Shown: positions 27,674 through 37,427, numbered from the stretch's first letter. The stretch: DNA of 64,000 bases from Phenylobacterium sp. (GCF_004299445.1 NZ_SCTC01000053.1:1-64000), one strand, 5' to 3'. Notes: generated by a model not told the origin, from the letters alone. Translations and numbers: made by a program.

Positions 27674-29320
27674 CTACGCGGGAACACCCAGCGCTGCCAG
27701 AGCGCGCTCCTTGATAGCCTTGTAGTCGACCTTGCCGTTGGGGGCGCGGCCGATGCTGTCCACCAGCACCAGCTCGCGGGGCGCCTTGTAGCCGGCCAGC
27801 TGCGACTGGACGAAGGCCGAGAGCTCGGCCAGCGTCGGCTGGGCGTCGGCTTCGGGCTCGACGACGGCGCAGATGCGCTCGCCGAAGCGGGGATCGGCCA
27901 CGCCCACGACCACGGCGTCGCGGACCGAGTCGTGGCGCTTGAGCGCTTCCTCGACCTCTTCGGGGAAGACCTTCTCGCCGCCGGTGTTGATGCAGACCGA
28001 GCCGCGGCCCAGCAGCTTCAGCGTGCCGTCGGTGTTCACCTCGGCCCAGTCGCCGGGCACGCTCCAGCGGATGCCTTCCATGACCTTGAAGGTCTTCGCC
28101 GACTTCTCCTCGTCCTTGTAGTAGCCCATGGGCAGGAAGCCGCTGACGGCCACCAGGCCGCGCTCGCCCGAGCCGGGTTCGACGCGCTTGCCATCCTCGG
28201 TGAAGACCGCGGTGTTCGGGCCCAGCATGAAGGCCGCCGTCTGGGCCTCCGCGCCTGCCGCCGAGGCCGAGGCGCCGAGGCCCACGGCTTCCGACGAGCC
28301 GAAGCTGTCGGCGATCATGGCCTGCGGTATGTGACGCAGGAGGCCCTTCTTGTTCTCGTAGCTCCACATCGAGCCCGATGAACTCATCGAGCGGACGCTG
28401 GAAAGGTCCCAGCTGCCGGGGTTGGCGTCCAACGCCTCCAGCATCGGCGTCGAGAAGGCCAGGCCCACGATGACGATGTTGGTGATCTTCAGCCGCTGGA
28501 CCTCGTTCCAGAGCTCGATCGCATTGAACTTCCGGGACGGCAGGACGCAGACCGTGCCGCCGCCGTTCAGCGAGATGAAGGACGAGAACTGCCCGGTGCC
28601 GTGCATCAGCGGCGCGCAGGTCATCATGGTGGCGCGCAGGTGCTCGGGCCCGTGGATCCTTTCGATCAGCTCGGGGATCGAGGTGGCAGGCGGGATGCCC
28701 ATCGCCGCGTTGCCGCCCGCGCCCAGCACCTGGAACAGGTCGTCCTGGCGCCACATCACGCCCTTCGGCATGCCGGTGGTGCCGCCGGTATACAGCAGCA
28801 GCAGATCGTCGCCCGACCGGCCCCACGGCGCGCGCACCGGCCGCTGAGCCGGAACCTTCGCGACGATGGCGTCGTAGTCGTCAGCCCATGCGGGCACGGC
28901 ATGCCCGGGCTCGGCGACGGCGACCCACGCCTTCACCTTGGGCAGCTGGGGCCGGATCTTCTCGAGCAGCTCGGTGAAGCCGGCGTGGAAGACCACAGCC
29001 TCGGCGTCGGCGTTGTCGAAGAGGTAGCGCACCTCCTCGGGACCATAGCGATAGTTGGTGTTCACCGGCGCGAACCCGCCCTTGAAGGCGGCGAAGTAGC
29101 TCTCGAGGTACTCAGGCCCATTGTACAGATAACCTGCGACCTTGGCCTGGTGGCCCATGCCCTTGGCGATGAAGTGCGCGGCGAGAGCATCGGCGCGGGC
29201 GTCGAACTCGGCCCAGCTGATCACCCGGTCAGCCTGGATCAGCGCGGGCCGCTCCGGCTGACTCGCCGCGATAGCCTCCCATACGTCCGCCACGGTCCAA
29301 GCCATCGTCACGCCTCCCAC
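27674..29320 (-). CDS. acyl-CoA synthetase (AMP-binding)
   Basis: LLLYTGGTTGMPKGVMWR, INTGGEKVFPEEVEEALKRH, GKVDYKAIK; effective start ATG a few codons inside the track ORF. Confidence 0.94.
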   Translation of the reverse strand: MGGVTMAWTVADVWEAIAASQPERPALIQADRVISWAEFDARADALAAHFIAKGMGHQAKVAGYLYNGPEYLESYFAAFKGGFAPVNTNYRYGPEEVRYLFDNADAEAVVFHAGFTELLEKIRPQLPKVKAWVAVAEPGHAVPAWADDYDAIVAKVPAQRPVRAPWGRSGDDLLLLYTGGTTGMPKGVMWRQDDLFQVLGAGGNAAMGIPPATSIPELIERIHGPEHLRATMMTCAPLMHGTGQFSSFISLNGGGTVCVLPSRKFNAIELWNEVQRLKITNIVIVGLAFSTPMLEALDANPGSWDLSSVRSMSSSGSMWSYENKKGLLRHIPQAMIADSFGSSEAVGLGASASAAGAEAQTAAFMLGPNTAVFTEDGKRVEPGSGERGLVAVSGFLPMGYYKDEEKSAKTFKVMEGIRWSVPGDWAEVNTDGTLKLLGRGSVCINTGGEKVFPEEVEEALKRHDSVRDAVVVGVADPRFGERICAVVEPEADAQPTLAELSAFVQSQLAGYKAPRELVLVDSIGRAPNGKVDYKAIKERALAALGVPA

Positions 29321-29405
29321 TCTAGTCTTGTCGTTTGGACGAAAGTGGAGGCCTGCCGCGGGGGTAAGTCAAACGACGGCTGGTTTCAGGCTCGCAATGC
29401 GCGGA

Positions 29406-29867
29406 TCAGACGGGCAGGGCGGTGGTGTACTTGATCTGCTCCATAGCGAACGCCGAGGAGACATCCGACAGCGGCACGGCGGCGATCAGGCGCTTGTAGA
29501 AGGCGTCGTACGCGGCGATGTCCTTGACCAGCACTTTCAGCAGATAGTCCGTGTCGCCCGACAGGCGGTAGAACTCGACCACCTCGGGCATCGATGCGGC
29601 CGCCTTGGCGAAAGCGTCCAGCCACTCGGGGTCGTGACGGCTGGTGCGCACCGAGACGAACACCACCAGGCCCAGGTCCAGCTTCTCCCGCGCGAGCAGG
29701 GCGACGCGGCGGGTAATCACCCCGGCGTCTGTAAGCCGCTTCACCCGTTTCCAGCAGGGGGTCTGCGACAGTCCCACGTGCAGGGCCAGATCGGCGATCG
29801 GAACCGTCGCGTCGCGCTGCAGTTCGCGCAGGATGCGACGATCGATGGGATCCAGAACGATTTCCAT
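29406..29867 (-). CDS. Lrp/AsnC family transcriptional regulator
   Basis: LDPIDRRILRELQRDATVPIADLALHVGLSQTPCWKRVKRLTDAGVI. Confidence 0.95.
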   Translation of the reverse strand: MEIVLDPIDRRILRELQRDATVPIADLALHVGLSQTPCWKRVKRLTDAGVITRRVALLAREKLDLGLVVFVSVRTSRHDPEWLDAFAKAAASMPEVVEFYRLSGDTDYLLKVLVKDIAAYDAFYKRLIAAVPLSDVSSAFAMEQIKYTTALPV

Positions 29868-29924
29868 GGGTCAGCCCCTCCTTGGAGAACGGAATTCTAC
29901 AGGGAGCTGCGCCAGTGGCCAGAC

Positions 29925-30761
29925 CTATGTCTTCCGGCGCACCTGGAGGCCGCTGGGGTCCACCGGCACGCCGTGCACCACGACGTTGTGCGTGTGGGCC
30001 AGCTGGTGCAGGGCGAACGCGGTCGTCATGGCGCCCACCCGGCCCTGTGCGTCCTCGGCGGCGTTCACCGCCTCCTTGGCCAGCTTCAGGGCGAAGAGGG
30101 GCTTGGCGGCGATCCGGATCGCTAGCGCCAGCGTGAACGCGGCCAGGTCTCCGGCCGGCACGACATGGTTCACCATCCCCAACGCCTTCGCCTCCTGGGC
30201 GGTCAGCCAGTCGGCGGTGAACAGGAGTTCCTTCGCCTTGCGCGGCCCCAGTTCCCAGGGATGGGCGAAATACTCCACGCCGCCAACGCCCATGCCGACC
30301 GTGTTGTCGCAGAAGGCGGCGTCGTCGCTGGCCACGATCAGGTCGCAGGGCCAGGCCAGCATCAGTCCGCCCGAAATGCACTTGCCCTGCACCTGGGCGA
30401 TGGTGGGCTTGGGAATGTTGCGCCACCGCTCGGAGAGGCCGAGATAGATCTCCTTCTCCCGCGCCATCCGCCCTTCGGCGCCCGCACAGCCGAAGCCGCA
30501 CCAGGTTCCGACCAGGTCGAAGGGCGACATCTGCTCGGCGATCGAGCCGCCCTCGCGCAGGTCGTGGCCGGACGAGAAATGCGGCCCGGCGGCGGCCAGG
30601 ATGATCACCTTCACCGTGTCGTCCTGCGCGGCGCGGTCGAAGGCGTTGTTCAAGGCGTAGAGCAGGCTGGTGTCCTGGGCATTGCGGCTTTCGGGCCGGT
30701 TCAGGACGATGCGGACGATGTGGTCAGCGGGCGTCTCGTACAGGATCGGTGTATCGGACAT
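29925..30761 (-). CDS. enoyl-CoA hydratase/isomerase family protein
   Basis: VRIVLNRPESRNAQDTSLLYAL, GPHFSSGHDLREGG, QGKCISGGLMLAWPCDLIVASDDA. Confidence 0.94.
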   Translation of the reverse strand: MSDTPILYETPADHIVRIVLNRPESRNAQDTSLLYALNNAFDRAAQDDTVKVIILAAAGPHFSSGHDLREGGSIAEQMSPFDLVGTWCGFGCAGAEGRMAREKEIYLGLSERWRNIPKPTIAQVQGKCISGGLMLAWPCDLIVASDDAAFCDNTVGMGVGGVEYFAHPWELGPRKAKELLFTADWLTAQEAKALGMVNHVVPAGDLAAFTLALAIRIAAKPLFALKLAKEAVNAAEDAQGRVGAMTTAFALHQLAHTHNVVVHGVPVDPSGLQVRRKT

Positions 30762-30812
30762 CGTGGCGGCCCTCCCTTTGCCCGGACGCTAGCCCCCTGC
30801 CGCCAGGGAGGG

Positions 30813-32402
30813 CTAGTGGCCGGCAGGCGTCGACGGTCCTCCGACGGGGGCGGGCTTGGCGAACGGCACGATCAGCAGCGCGCCCGCGAACAGCATGGCC
30901 ATCAGCAGGTAGGTGTCGGAGAAGGCCAGGGTCAGCGCCTCGCGGCCCAGAACCCGGCCCATCAACCCGTCGGCGATCTGTCCCGCCCGCGCGGCGTCGG
31001 GCGTCCACTGCAAGGCCATCTGCGTCAGCCCCCGGACCATCTCGCCCGCGCGCTGGGGCTGCTCGCCCATGGCGGCCGACAGGCTGTTCACGTGGGCGCG
31101 GGTAAAGTCGATCAGCCAGGTGTTCACGACGGCGATGCCGATCGCGCCGCCGAGGTTGCGCATCAGGTTGAAGAGGCCTGAGGCGTACGGAAGCTGGTCG
31201 GGTGGCACGCCGTTCAGCGCCATGCTCACCGCCGGCACGATGCAGAGCAGCATGGCCAGCCCGCGCATCACCTGCGGCCAGAACAGATCCCAGAAGCCCC
31301 ACTCCGGGGTGACGTTCGAGAACATCCAGAGCGAGAGGGCGAACATCGAGAACCCGACTGCGATGACATAACGCCCGTCCACCTTGGTCGAGAGCCGGGC
31401 CGCGATCGGTGCGGTGATGGTCATGGCGACGCCGGTGACGAACACCGTGGTCCCGATCTGCAGGCTGGAGAACTCGCGCACCCGGCCCAGGTAGACGGGC
31501 GTCAGGTAGGTGGCCGCATACAGCCCAAAGCCGATCACAAGGTTCAGCACGCAGGCCATCGCGAAGGTGGGCCGCAGGAACGGCGTCAGCTTCACGACCG
31601 GCATCGTCGAGAAGAACGTGCGCTCGAAGAAGACGACCGCGCCCACGAACGAGATCCAGGCGGCGGCCAGCACCGCGTCGTCGTTGAACCACTCGTGCCG
31701 CGGGCCTTCCTCCAGCACGTATTGCAGTCCGCCCAGGAAGACCGCCAGCGAAGCCACGTGCAGCCAGTCGATCCGGCGCAGCATCCGGGGATTGGCGCTG
31801 TCCACCTTGCCCAGGAGCGGGAAGAGCAGGGTGACCGCCACGCCGGGCACGATGTTCATGAAGAACAGCCACCGCCAGTCGACATACTCGGTGATCAGCC
31901 CGCCCACGCTGGGCCCGAGGGTGGGCGCCAGCGTCGAGACCATGCCCAGGATGGCCGGGACCGCCGCGCGCTTGGGCCCGTCGAACAGCACGAAGCCCGT
32001 GGCGAACACCAGCGGCACCATGGCGCCGCCCGTGAACCCCTGGATCGCTCGGAACGCGATCATCGAGTTGATGTCCCAGGCGAGGCCGCAGAGCAGGCTC
32101 GAGAGGGTGAAGAGGCCGGCCGAGGCCGTGAACAGCCATCGCGTCGAGATCGCCTGGCTGAGGAACGCCGCCAGCGGGATCATGACGATCTCGGCCATCA
32201 GGTACGAGGTCTGAACCCAGGCGATCTCGTCGGGGCCGGCGTTCAGGCCCGCCTGGATCGAGTTCAGCGACGCCGCGACGATCTGGATGTCGAGCAGCGC
32301 CATGAACTGCCCGAACGCCATGATCGCGAAGATCAAGAGCTTGCGGCCCTCGGGCAGGCTGGCGGCGGAAGGCGGGCCTGCGGCGGTCGATGCGGCGGTC
32401 AT
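30813..32402 (-). CDS. DHA2 family MFS transporter (EmrB-like)
   Basis: 14-TM MFS, FMALLDIQIVAASLNSIQAGLNAGPDEIAWVQTSYLMAEIVMIPLAAFLSQAISTR. Confidence 0.94.
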   Translation of the reverse strand: MTAASTAAGPPSAASLPEGRKLLIFAIMAFGQFMALLDIQIVAASLNSIQAGLNAGPDEIAWVQTSYLMAEIVMIPLAAFLSQAISTRWLFTASAGLFTLSSLLCGLAWDINSMIAFRAIQGFTGGAMVPLVFATGFVLFDGPKRAAVPAILGMVSTLAPTLGPSVGGLITEYVDWRWLFFMNIVPGVAVTLLFPLLGKVDSANPRMLRRIDWLHVASLAVFLGGLQYVLEEGPRHEWFNDDAVLAAAWISFVGAVVFFERTFFSTMPVVKLTPFLRPTFAMACVLNLVIGFGLYAATYLTPVYLGRVREFSSLQIGTTVFVTGVAMTITAPIAARLSTKVDGRYVIAVGFSMFALSLWMFSNVTPEWGFWDLFWPQVMRGLAMLLCIVPAVSMALNGVPPDQLPYASGLFNLMRNLGGAIGIAVVNTWLIDFTRAHVNSLSAAMGEQPQRAGEMVRGLTQMALQWTPDAARAGQIADGLMGRVLGREALTLAFSDTYLLMAMLFAGALLIVPFAKPAPVGGPSTPAGH

Positions 32403-32430
32403 GGTCTTGCGTTCCGGCGGCGGGCGCTTA

Positions 32431-32448
32431 ATATGATAAGCATCATAT
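32431..32448. promoter_or_regulatory. putative TetR operator atatgat-aagc-atcatat
   Basis: Perfect 7-bp arms, 4-nt spacer, in the 62-bp divergent gap between emrB-like gene and tetR. Confidence 0.6.
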
Positions 32449-32464
32449 AACGATGTGAAACGCC

Positions 32465-33040
32465 ATGCGCTACAGCGAGACGCACAAGGAAGAGACCCGG
32501 CGGAAGGTGCTGAAGGCCGCCGCCACAGCGGTTCGGGCCAAGGGTCCCGACAGTGTCGGCGTGGCCGAGATCATGGCGCATGCGGGCCTGACCCACGGCG
32601 GCTTCTACGCCCACTTTCCAAACAAGGAGGCGTTGGTCGCCGCCGCCATCACTGAGGCCTTCGACCAGAGCGGCCGCCGCTTCGCCAGGCTGACCGAGGG
32701 GATGAGCGGGCCCGAGGCGCTCTCCGCCTTCGTCGACATCTATGTGACGCGCGAGCATCGCGACCATCCCGAGCGGGGATGCCCGATAGCAGCCCTATCC
32801 AGCGAACTGCCTCGCCAGAGCGCGGCGGTGAGGTCGGCGTACGAACGTGGCGTTCTGAACCTGATCGGTCGCGTCGCACGCTGGCTGCCGGACGAACGAA
32901 AGGCCGACGCCGCCTCGCTTGTGGCCGAAATGGCCGGGTCGGTCGTCGTGTCGCGCGCCATCTCGGATCCCGAGGCGGCCGAGCGCCTGCTGGCCGATGC
33001 GCGGCGCAATCTGAGACTCCGCATGGGGATCCCGCAATGA
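32465..33040 (+). CDS. TetR/AcrR family transcriptional regulator
   Basis: RRKVLKAAATAVRAKGPDSVGVAEIMAHAGLTHGGFYAHFPNKEALV. Confidence 0.94.
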   Translation: MRYSETHKEETRRKVLKAAATAVRAKGPDSVGVAEIMAHAGLTHGGFYAHFPNKEALVAAAITEAFDQSGRRFARLTEGMSGPEALSAFVDIYVTREHRDHPERGCPIAALSSELPRQSAAVRSAYERGVLNLIGRVARWLPDERKADAASLVAEMAGSVVVSRAISDPEAAERLLADARRNLRLRMGIPQ

Positions 33041-33492
33041 ACGCCGTCACGCCACCCGCCGAGCTGTCGGGCCTGGAACAGTTGCGCGCCGCCTTCGATC
33101 CCGAACGGCCCGAGCGTGCGCCGGGCATTGGCAAGACGCTGGGCTTCACGGCTATCGAGATCGAGGAAGGGCGCGTCGTGTTCGGCGGCCACCCCGACGA
33201 GAGCGTCTACAACCCCATTGGGACCGTCCATGGGGGCTATGCGGCGACCCTGTTGGACTCCGCGGTCGGCTGCGCGGTGCACTCTGCGTTAAAGGCGGGA
33301 CAGGGCTACACGACGCTGGAGCTGAAGGTCGCCTACCACCGTCCGATGACCAAGAACACGGGCCCGGTCCGCGCCGAAGGCCGTGTCGTGCAACTGGGCC
33401 GCCGTGCGGCCTTCGCCGAGGGCCGTCTGGTGGACGAGCGGGGTCGGCTCTACGCCACCGCGACGTCGACCCTGCTGGTGTTCGAGCGATGA
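33037..33492 (+). CDS. PaaI family thioesterase
   Basis: NPIGTVHGGYAATLLDSAVGCAVHSAL; start ATG 33037 overlapping the tetR stop (ATGA). Confidence 0.92.
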   Translation: MNAVTPPAELSGLEQLRAAFDPERPERAPGIGKTLGFTAIEIEEGRVVFGGHPDESVYNPIGTVHGGYAATLLDSAVGCAVHSALKAGQGYTTLELKVAYHRPMTKNTGPVRAEGRVVQLGRRAAFAEGRLVDERGRLYATATSTLLVFER

Positions 33493-34604
33493 AGATGGAG
33501 ACGATCGAGACCGGGGCGCCGGTCAAGCCCAGGCGGAGGCTCCCGCCGCGGGGCGTTCTGGTGCTGGCGGCCGCACTGGTCGTGGGCGGGGGCGGCTATT
33601 CCTACATCCACGCGGCCAAGGGTTCGGCCGTGACCGACAACGCCTATGTCCGCACAGATGTGACAGTGGTGGCGCCGCGCGTTCGGGGCCACGTCGTCGA
33701 AGTGTTGGTGGCCGACAACCAGCCGGTGAAGGCGGGTCAGGTGCTGGTGCGGCTGGACCCCGCAGAGTACGCCGCCCGCGTCGCCGCCGCCGAGGGTGAT
33801 GTCGCCCTGGCCGAGGCGGCGGCCGCCGCCGCGGAAGCCGTATTGACCAGGCTCAGCGCCGACGAGGCCGTCGCCGTGGCCCAGGTGCGCGAGGCCGAGA
33901 CCGGCATCCGCGCCGCCGACGCCGAGGTGGCTCGCGCCCGCGCCGACTGGGGTCGCTACGAAGCTTTGCTCAAGACGGGCTACGCCCCCCGGCGCGACGC
34001 CGACCGCGTCGAGACCCAGGCGGTAGCCGCCGCCGCTGCCGCCGAGCGGACCCGCGCGGAGCTGGCCGTCAACCGCAGCCGGCTGGGGGCTACGTCGGGC
34101 CGCCGGGCTGAACTGGTCGCGGCGGTCGCCCAGGCCCACGCCCAGCGCGCCAAGGCCGTCGCTGCCCTCGATCTGGCCCGCCAGGACGCCGACCACGCCT
34201 TGATCCGCGCGCCCGTCAACGGGGTGGTGGGGGATCGCCAGGCCAACGTGGGCGACTATGTCCAGCCGGGCTCGCGGCTGCTGGTCGTCAACCCGCTGGA
34301 TCGGCTCTACGTCACTGCGAACTTCAAGGAGACGCAGACCGCCCGCATGCTGGGCGGCCAGCCGGCCAAGGTGAAGGTCGACGCCCTGCCGGGCGTGATC
34401 CTCAAGGCCCACATCGACAGTTTCGCGCCGGGCACGGGTTCGCAATTCGCGCTGCTGCCGTTCGAGCCTGGCGTCGGGAACTTCACCAAGATCGTTCAAC
34501 GCGTTCCGGTTCGCCTTCGCTTCGATCCCGGGCAGCCGGAGGTGGCCAAGCTCCGCCCTGGCCTGTCGGCGAAAGTGACGGTCGATCTCCAAGGCGGCGG
34601 CTAG
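33489..34604 (+). CDS. HlyD family secretion protein (EmrA-like)
   Basis: TM anchor, lipoyl/barrel-sandwich halves, coiled coil, NGVVGDRQANVGDYVQPGSRLLVVNPLDRLYVTANFKETQ. Confidence 0.93.
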   Translation: MKMETIETGAPVKPRRRLPPRGVLVLAAALVVGGGGYSYIHAAKGSAVTDNAYVRTDVTVVAPRVRGHVVEVLVADNQPVKAGQVLVRLDPAEYAARVAAAEGDVALAEAAAAAAEAVLTRLSADEAVAVAQVREAETGIRAADAEVARARADWGRYEALLKTGYAPRRDADRVETQAVAAAAAAERTRAELAVNRSRLGATSGRRAELVAAVAQAHAQRAKAVAALDLARQDADHALIRAPVNGVVGDRQANVGDYVQPGSRLLVVNPLDRLYVTANFKETQTARMLGGQPAKVKVDALPGVILKAHIDSFAPGTGSQFALLPFEPGVGNFTKIVQRVPVRLRFDPGQPEVAKLRPGLSAKVTVDLQGGG

Positions 34605-34645
34605 CGGGGGCCCCAGCAAATCTGAACTCGCTGCGAGACTTTAGA

Positions 34646-34674
34646 GTTATTCCTATAAAAATAGTAGGAATAAC
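34646..34674. promoter_or_regulatory. AT-rich inverted repeat gttattcct-N11-aggaataac
   Basis: Perfect 9-bp arms, ends 8 bp before ATG 34683. Confidence 0.5.
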
Positions 34675-34682
34675 GTGGGCGT

Positions 34683-35321
34683 ATGGTTGAAGCCCGCATT
34701 GAGATCGAGCTGGAAGACGGCGTCCTCGACGCCTTCGTCGCCTGCCCCGTCACCCCCGGCCGCAAGGCGCCGATCCTTCTGCTGCCAGACCGCCATGGAC
34801 TCTCGGCAGAGGTGGAAACCACGGCCCGGCGCCTATCCGCCCACAGTTATTTTGTGCTCGCCCCCGATTTGTCGGGGCAGCCCGCGGAGGATCGGAGGGA
34901 CGCAGCAGCGGCGTGCCTCGACCATCTGGCGGACGAGCGACGGGTGGATGACACCCGGGTCGGCGTGCTGGGGTTCGGGCCGGGCGCAAACCTCGCCATG
35001 AGCCTGGCGGCTGCCCGGGCTGAGCGGGTCGCCGCCGTCGGCGCGTATGGCGGACGCGGCCTCGGGCCGCGGAGTGCCCGGGAGATTGCCAGTCGAATCA
35101 ACGGTATAGTGAGAATTGGCTATGCCGTAGGCCATGTCCCACCGCGGTTGGGCGTCCTGGAGGGCGCGCTGTGCGAAGCGGGCGTCGACTTCGACATAGA
35201 AGTTTACGACCAGGAGCCGGACTGGCCCGAACTCCTGGACTTCTTCGCTCGGACGCTGGCCGCGCCGACTGCCGGTGCGTCACTTGCTGCGCAGGGGAGC
35301 CGCGCCGCGTGGAACCCGTAG
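34683..35321 (+). CDS. dienelactone hydrolase-family protein (catalytic residues apparently lost)
   Basis: DLH-like fold sequence (RIEIELEDGVLDAFVACPVTPGRKAPILLLPDRHGL...VGVLGFGPGANLAMSLAAA). Confidence 0.75.
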   Translation: MVEARIEIELEDGVLDAFVACPVTPGRKAPILLLPDRHGLSAEVETTARRLSAHSYFVLAPDLSGQPAEDRRDAAAACLDHLADERRVDDTRVGVLGFGPGANLAMSLAAARAERVAAVGAYGGRGLGPRSAREIASRINGIVRIGYAVGHVPPRLGVLEGALCEAGVDFDIEVYDQEPDWPELLDFFARTLAAPTAGASLAAQGSRAAWNP

Positions 35322-35442
35322 GCGCCTGAGATGACTTATCTTCAGTAGCGCAAGGCGTGCGCCGCGTTAGGATGCGTCAAGCGACTCAGTCCTGGCGACC
35401 CCCGCCGGGAAGTCGCGCCAACATCACTAGCTGGGGGAGCCC

Positions 35443-35703
35443 ATGGCCACTGGTAAGAACACGAACGCCCTGCAGAAGCCGCTGACGCCCTCAGCCGAAT
35501 TGGCCGCTGTCGTTGGCGCAGGCCAGCTTTCGCGCGGCGAAACCGTGTCGAAGATCTGGGAATACATCAAGAAGAACAACCTGCAGAATCCCGCCAACAA
35601 GCGCGAGATCCTGGCCGACGCCAAGCTGAAGCCTGTCTTCGACGGCAAGGACAAGGTCAGCATGTTCGAAATGAACAAGCATCTGGCGAAGCATCTGAAG
35701 TAG
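35443..35703 (+). CDS. SWIB/MDM2 domain-containing protein
   Basis: 86 aa, LSRGETVSKIWEYIKKNNLQNPANKREILADAKLKPVFDGKDKVSMFEMNKHLAKHL. Confidence 0.95.
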   Translation: MATGKNTNALQKPLTPSAELAAVVGAGQLSRGETVSKIWEYIKKNNLQNPANKREILADAKLKPVFDGKDKVSMFEMNKHLAKHLK

Positions 35704-35758
35704 GACGCAAGCCTTGGCGCCTCGGGCGCCAGGCGCAGGTTCTTCGTTGAGAACGGAA

Positions 35759-35792
35759 GACCCCGCGGGCCGCTCGCCTCGCGGGGTCTTTT
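35759..35792 (+). terminator. intrinsic terminator after SWIB gene
   Basis: gaccccgc...gcggggtc then ttttcg. Confidence 0.85.
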
Positions 35793-35928
35793 CGTCAGGG
35801 CTCTCGCAATTCGTCACCGTTCGTGACCGGCGTGCGTCTTCACTTTCGGGTCGGAGCCAGACATAAGGGCCGACCCGCGCGACCGGGCCAGAACGCCTTC
35901 ACCCAGAACGCCTTCCACGGACGCCTTC

Positions 35929-36666
35929 GTGACCTCTCCCACCCGAGCCATCATCCTCGCCGCCGGCCAGGGCAAGCGCCTGCTGCCGCTGACCGAGGCC
36001 CGGCCGAAATGCCTGATCGAGCTGTCGGGCCGCTCGCTGCTGGCCTGGCAGCTGCTGCGTTTGCAGGCTGCGGGGGTCGAGGAGACGGTGATCGTCACCG
36101 GCTTCCGGGCTGACGCCGTCGAGGCCGAGGTCGCCGCCCTGGGTCTGGCGATGCCCGTGCGGCTCGAGTTCAACCCGTTCTACACCGTGTCGGACAACAC
36201 CGCGTCCTGCTGGATCGTGCGGCGGGAGTTCGATCGCCAGGTGCTGGTGCTGAATGGCGACACCCTGTTCGGCCCCGGCGTGGCCGAGAGGCTGCTCGCG
36301 GCGCCGCCGGCCGAGATAACGGTCACGATCGATCGCAAGCCCGCCTACGACGCCGACGACATGAAGGTGCTGACCGAGCACGGCCGCCTCGTCGCCATCG
36401 GCAAGACCATCGAGGCCTACGACGCCGAGAGCATCGGCTTCCTGCGCTTCTCGGTCGAAGGCGCGGCCAAGTTCCGCGACGGCGTCGAGAAGGTGCTTCA
36501 GACCCCGGAGGGACTGCGCCGCTGGTACCTGTCGGTCATCGATGAGCTGGCCCGCTCGGGCGTCGACGTGAAGGTCGCATCGGTCGAGGGGCTCGAGTGG
36601 GGCGAGATGGACTTCCCGCAGGACGTCGACAACCTGACCCGGCTCTCCTCGGGCTGGACCCTCTAG
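35929..36666 (+). CDS. NTP transferase (phosphocholine cytidylyltransferase-like)
   Basis: TRAIILAAGQGKRLLPLTEARPKCLIELSGRSLLAWQL, VLNGDTLFG. Confidence 0.9.
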   Translation: MTSPTRAIILAAGQGKRLLPLTEARPKCLIELSGRSLLAWQLLRLQAAGVEETVIVTGFRADAVEAEVAALGLAMPVRLEFNPFYTVSDNTASCWIVRREFDRQVLVLNGDTLFGPGVAERLLAAPPAEITVTIDRKPAYDADDMKVLTEHGRLVAIGKTIEAYDAESIGFLRFSVEGAAKFRDGVEKVLQTPEGLRRWYLSVIDELARSGVDVKVASVEGLEWGEMDFPQDVDNLTRLSSGWTL

Positions 36667-37427
36667 AGATCGGTCTGGGTCCGACCGACGATCTCGCGCA
36701 CCAGGTCGAGGTCGGCGGGCTTGTCCACATCGACCGAGGCCAGGCCGTAGGGCGTCACCACGATGGCGGCGCGGACGCCGGCCACTTCGCCCAGGCGCTG
36801 GGCCGCAGCGCGCAGGGCCAGCTGGCGGGTGATAAAGCGCAGCAGCATGCGCGGGCCCAGGATCCAGGCCATCCGCCAGGGCCGCTTGCGCTCGGCCTCG
36901 ACGCGCTTCCACAGGTCGAGGATGCCCAGCGCCCGGTCGTTGGCCAGCCAGAACAGGTTGCAGCCCGACCAGTGGCCATCGGCCAGCTTCAGCCAGGTGC
37001 GCTTGGTGCTGGGCGCGGCGGCCTCGACCGTGTTGCGCTTGGCCACCAGGACGGCCACGTCGGCGTCTCCGGGTGTCTCGGAGATGAAACGCTGGATCCA
37101 GGCCGGTTCAAGCAGGGCGTGGTCGGCGGTGGTGACGAGCAGGGGCGTGCCCAGCTGCTGCGCCGCGCGTTCGACGCTGAGGCTGGGGCCAGCGGCCTCC
37201 TCCAGGGCGACAGCGCCCAGGCGGGCGATCTCGGCGCGGACCTCGGGATGGCTGGAGATCACCGCCACCTCGCTCGCGCCGGCGGCGCGGACGGCGGTCA
37301 CCACGCGGGCCAGCAGGGTCTCGCCGTCGAGTCGGATCAGGGCCTTGTGGGCGACGCCGGCATACGTCGCGACGGGATCGACGCCGCCTCGCGATCCCGC
37401 GAGGACCAGCGCCTTGAACCCTGTCAC
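36663..37427 (-). CDS. NTP transferase domain-containing protein (MobA-like)
   Basis: FKALVLAGSRGGVDPVATYAGVAHKALIRLDGETLLARVV. Confidence 0.88.
   Translation of the reverse strand: MTGFKALVLAGSRGGVDPVATYAGVAHKALIRLDGETLLARVVTAVRAAGASEVAVISSHPEVRAEIARLGAVALEEAAGPSLSVERAAQQLGTPLLVTTADHALLEPAWIQRFISETPGDADVAVLVAKRNTVEAAAPSTKRTWLKLADGHWSGCNLFWLANDRALGILDLWKRVEAERKRPWRMAWILGPRMLLRFITRQLALRAAAQRLGEVAGVRAAIVVTPYGLASVDVDKPADLDLVREIVGRTQTDL

Noticed and set aside
27198-28826. 542-aa minus-strand ORF overlapping ICMT-like and acyl-CoA synthetase genes
   Set aside because: Same-strand frame shadow of the two real genes (27674-29320 and 26945-27643).
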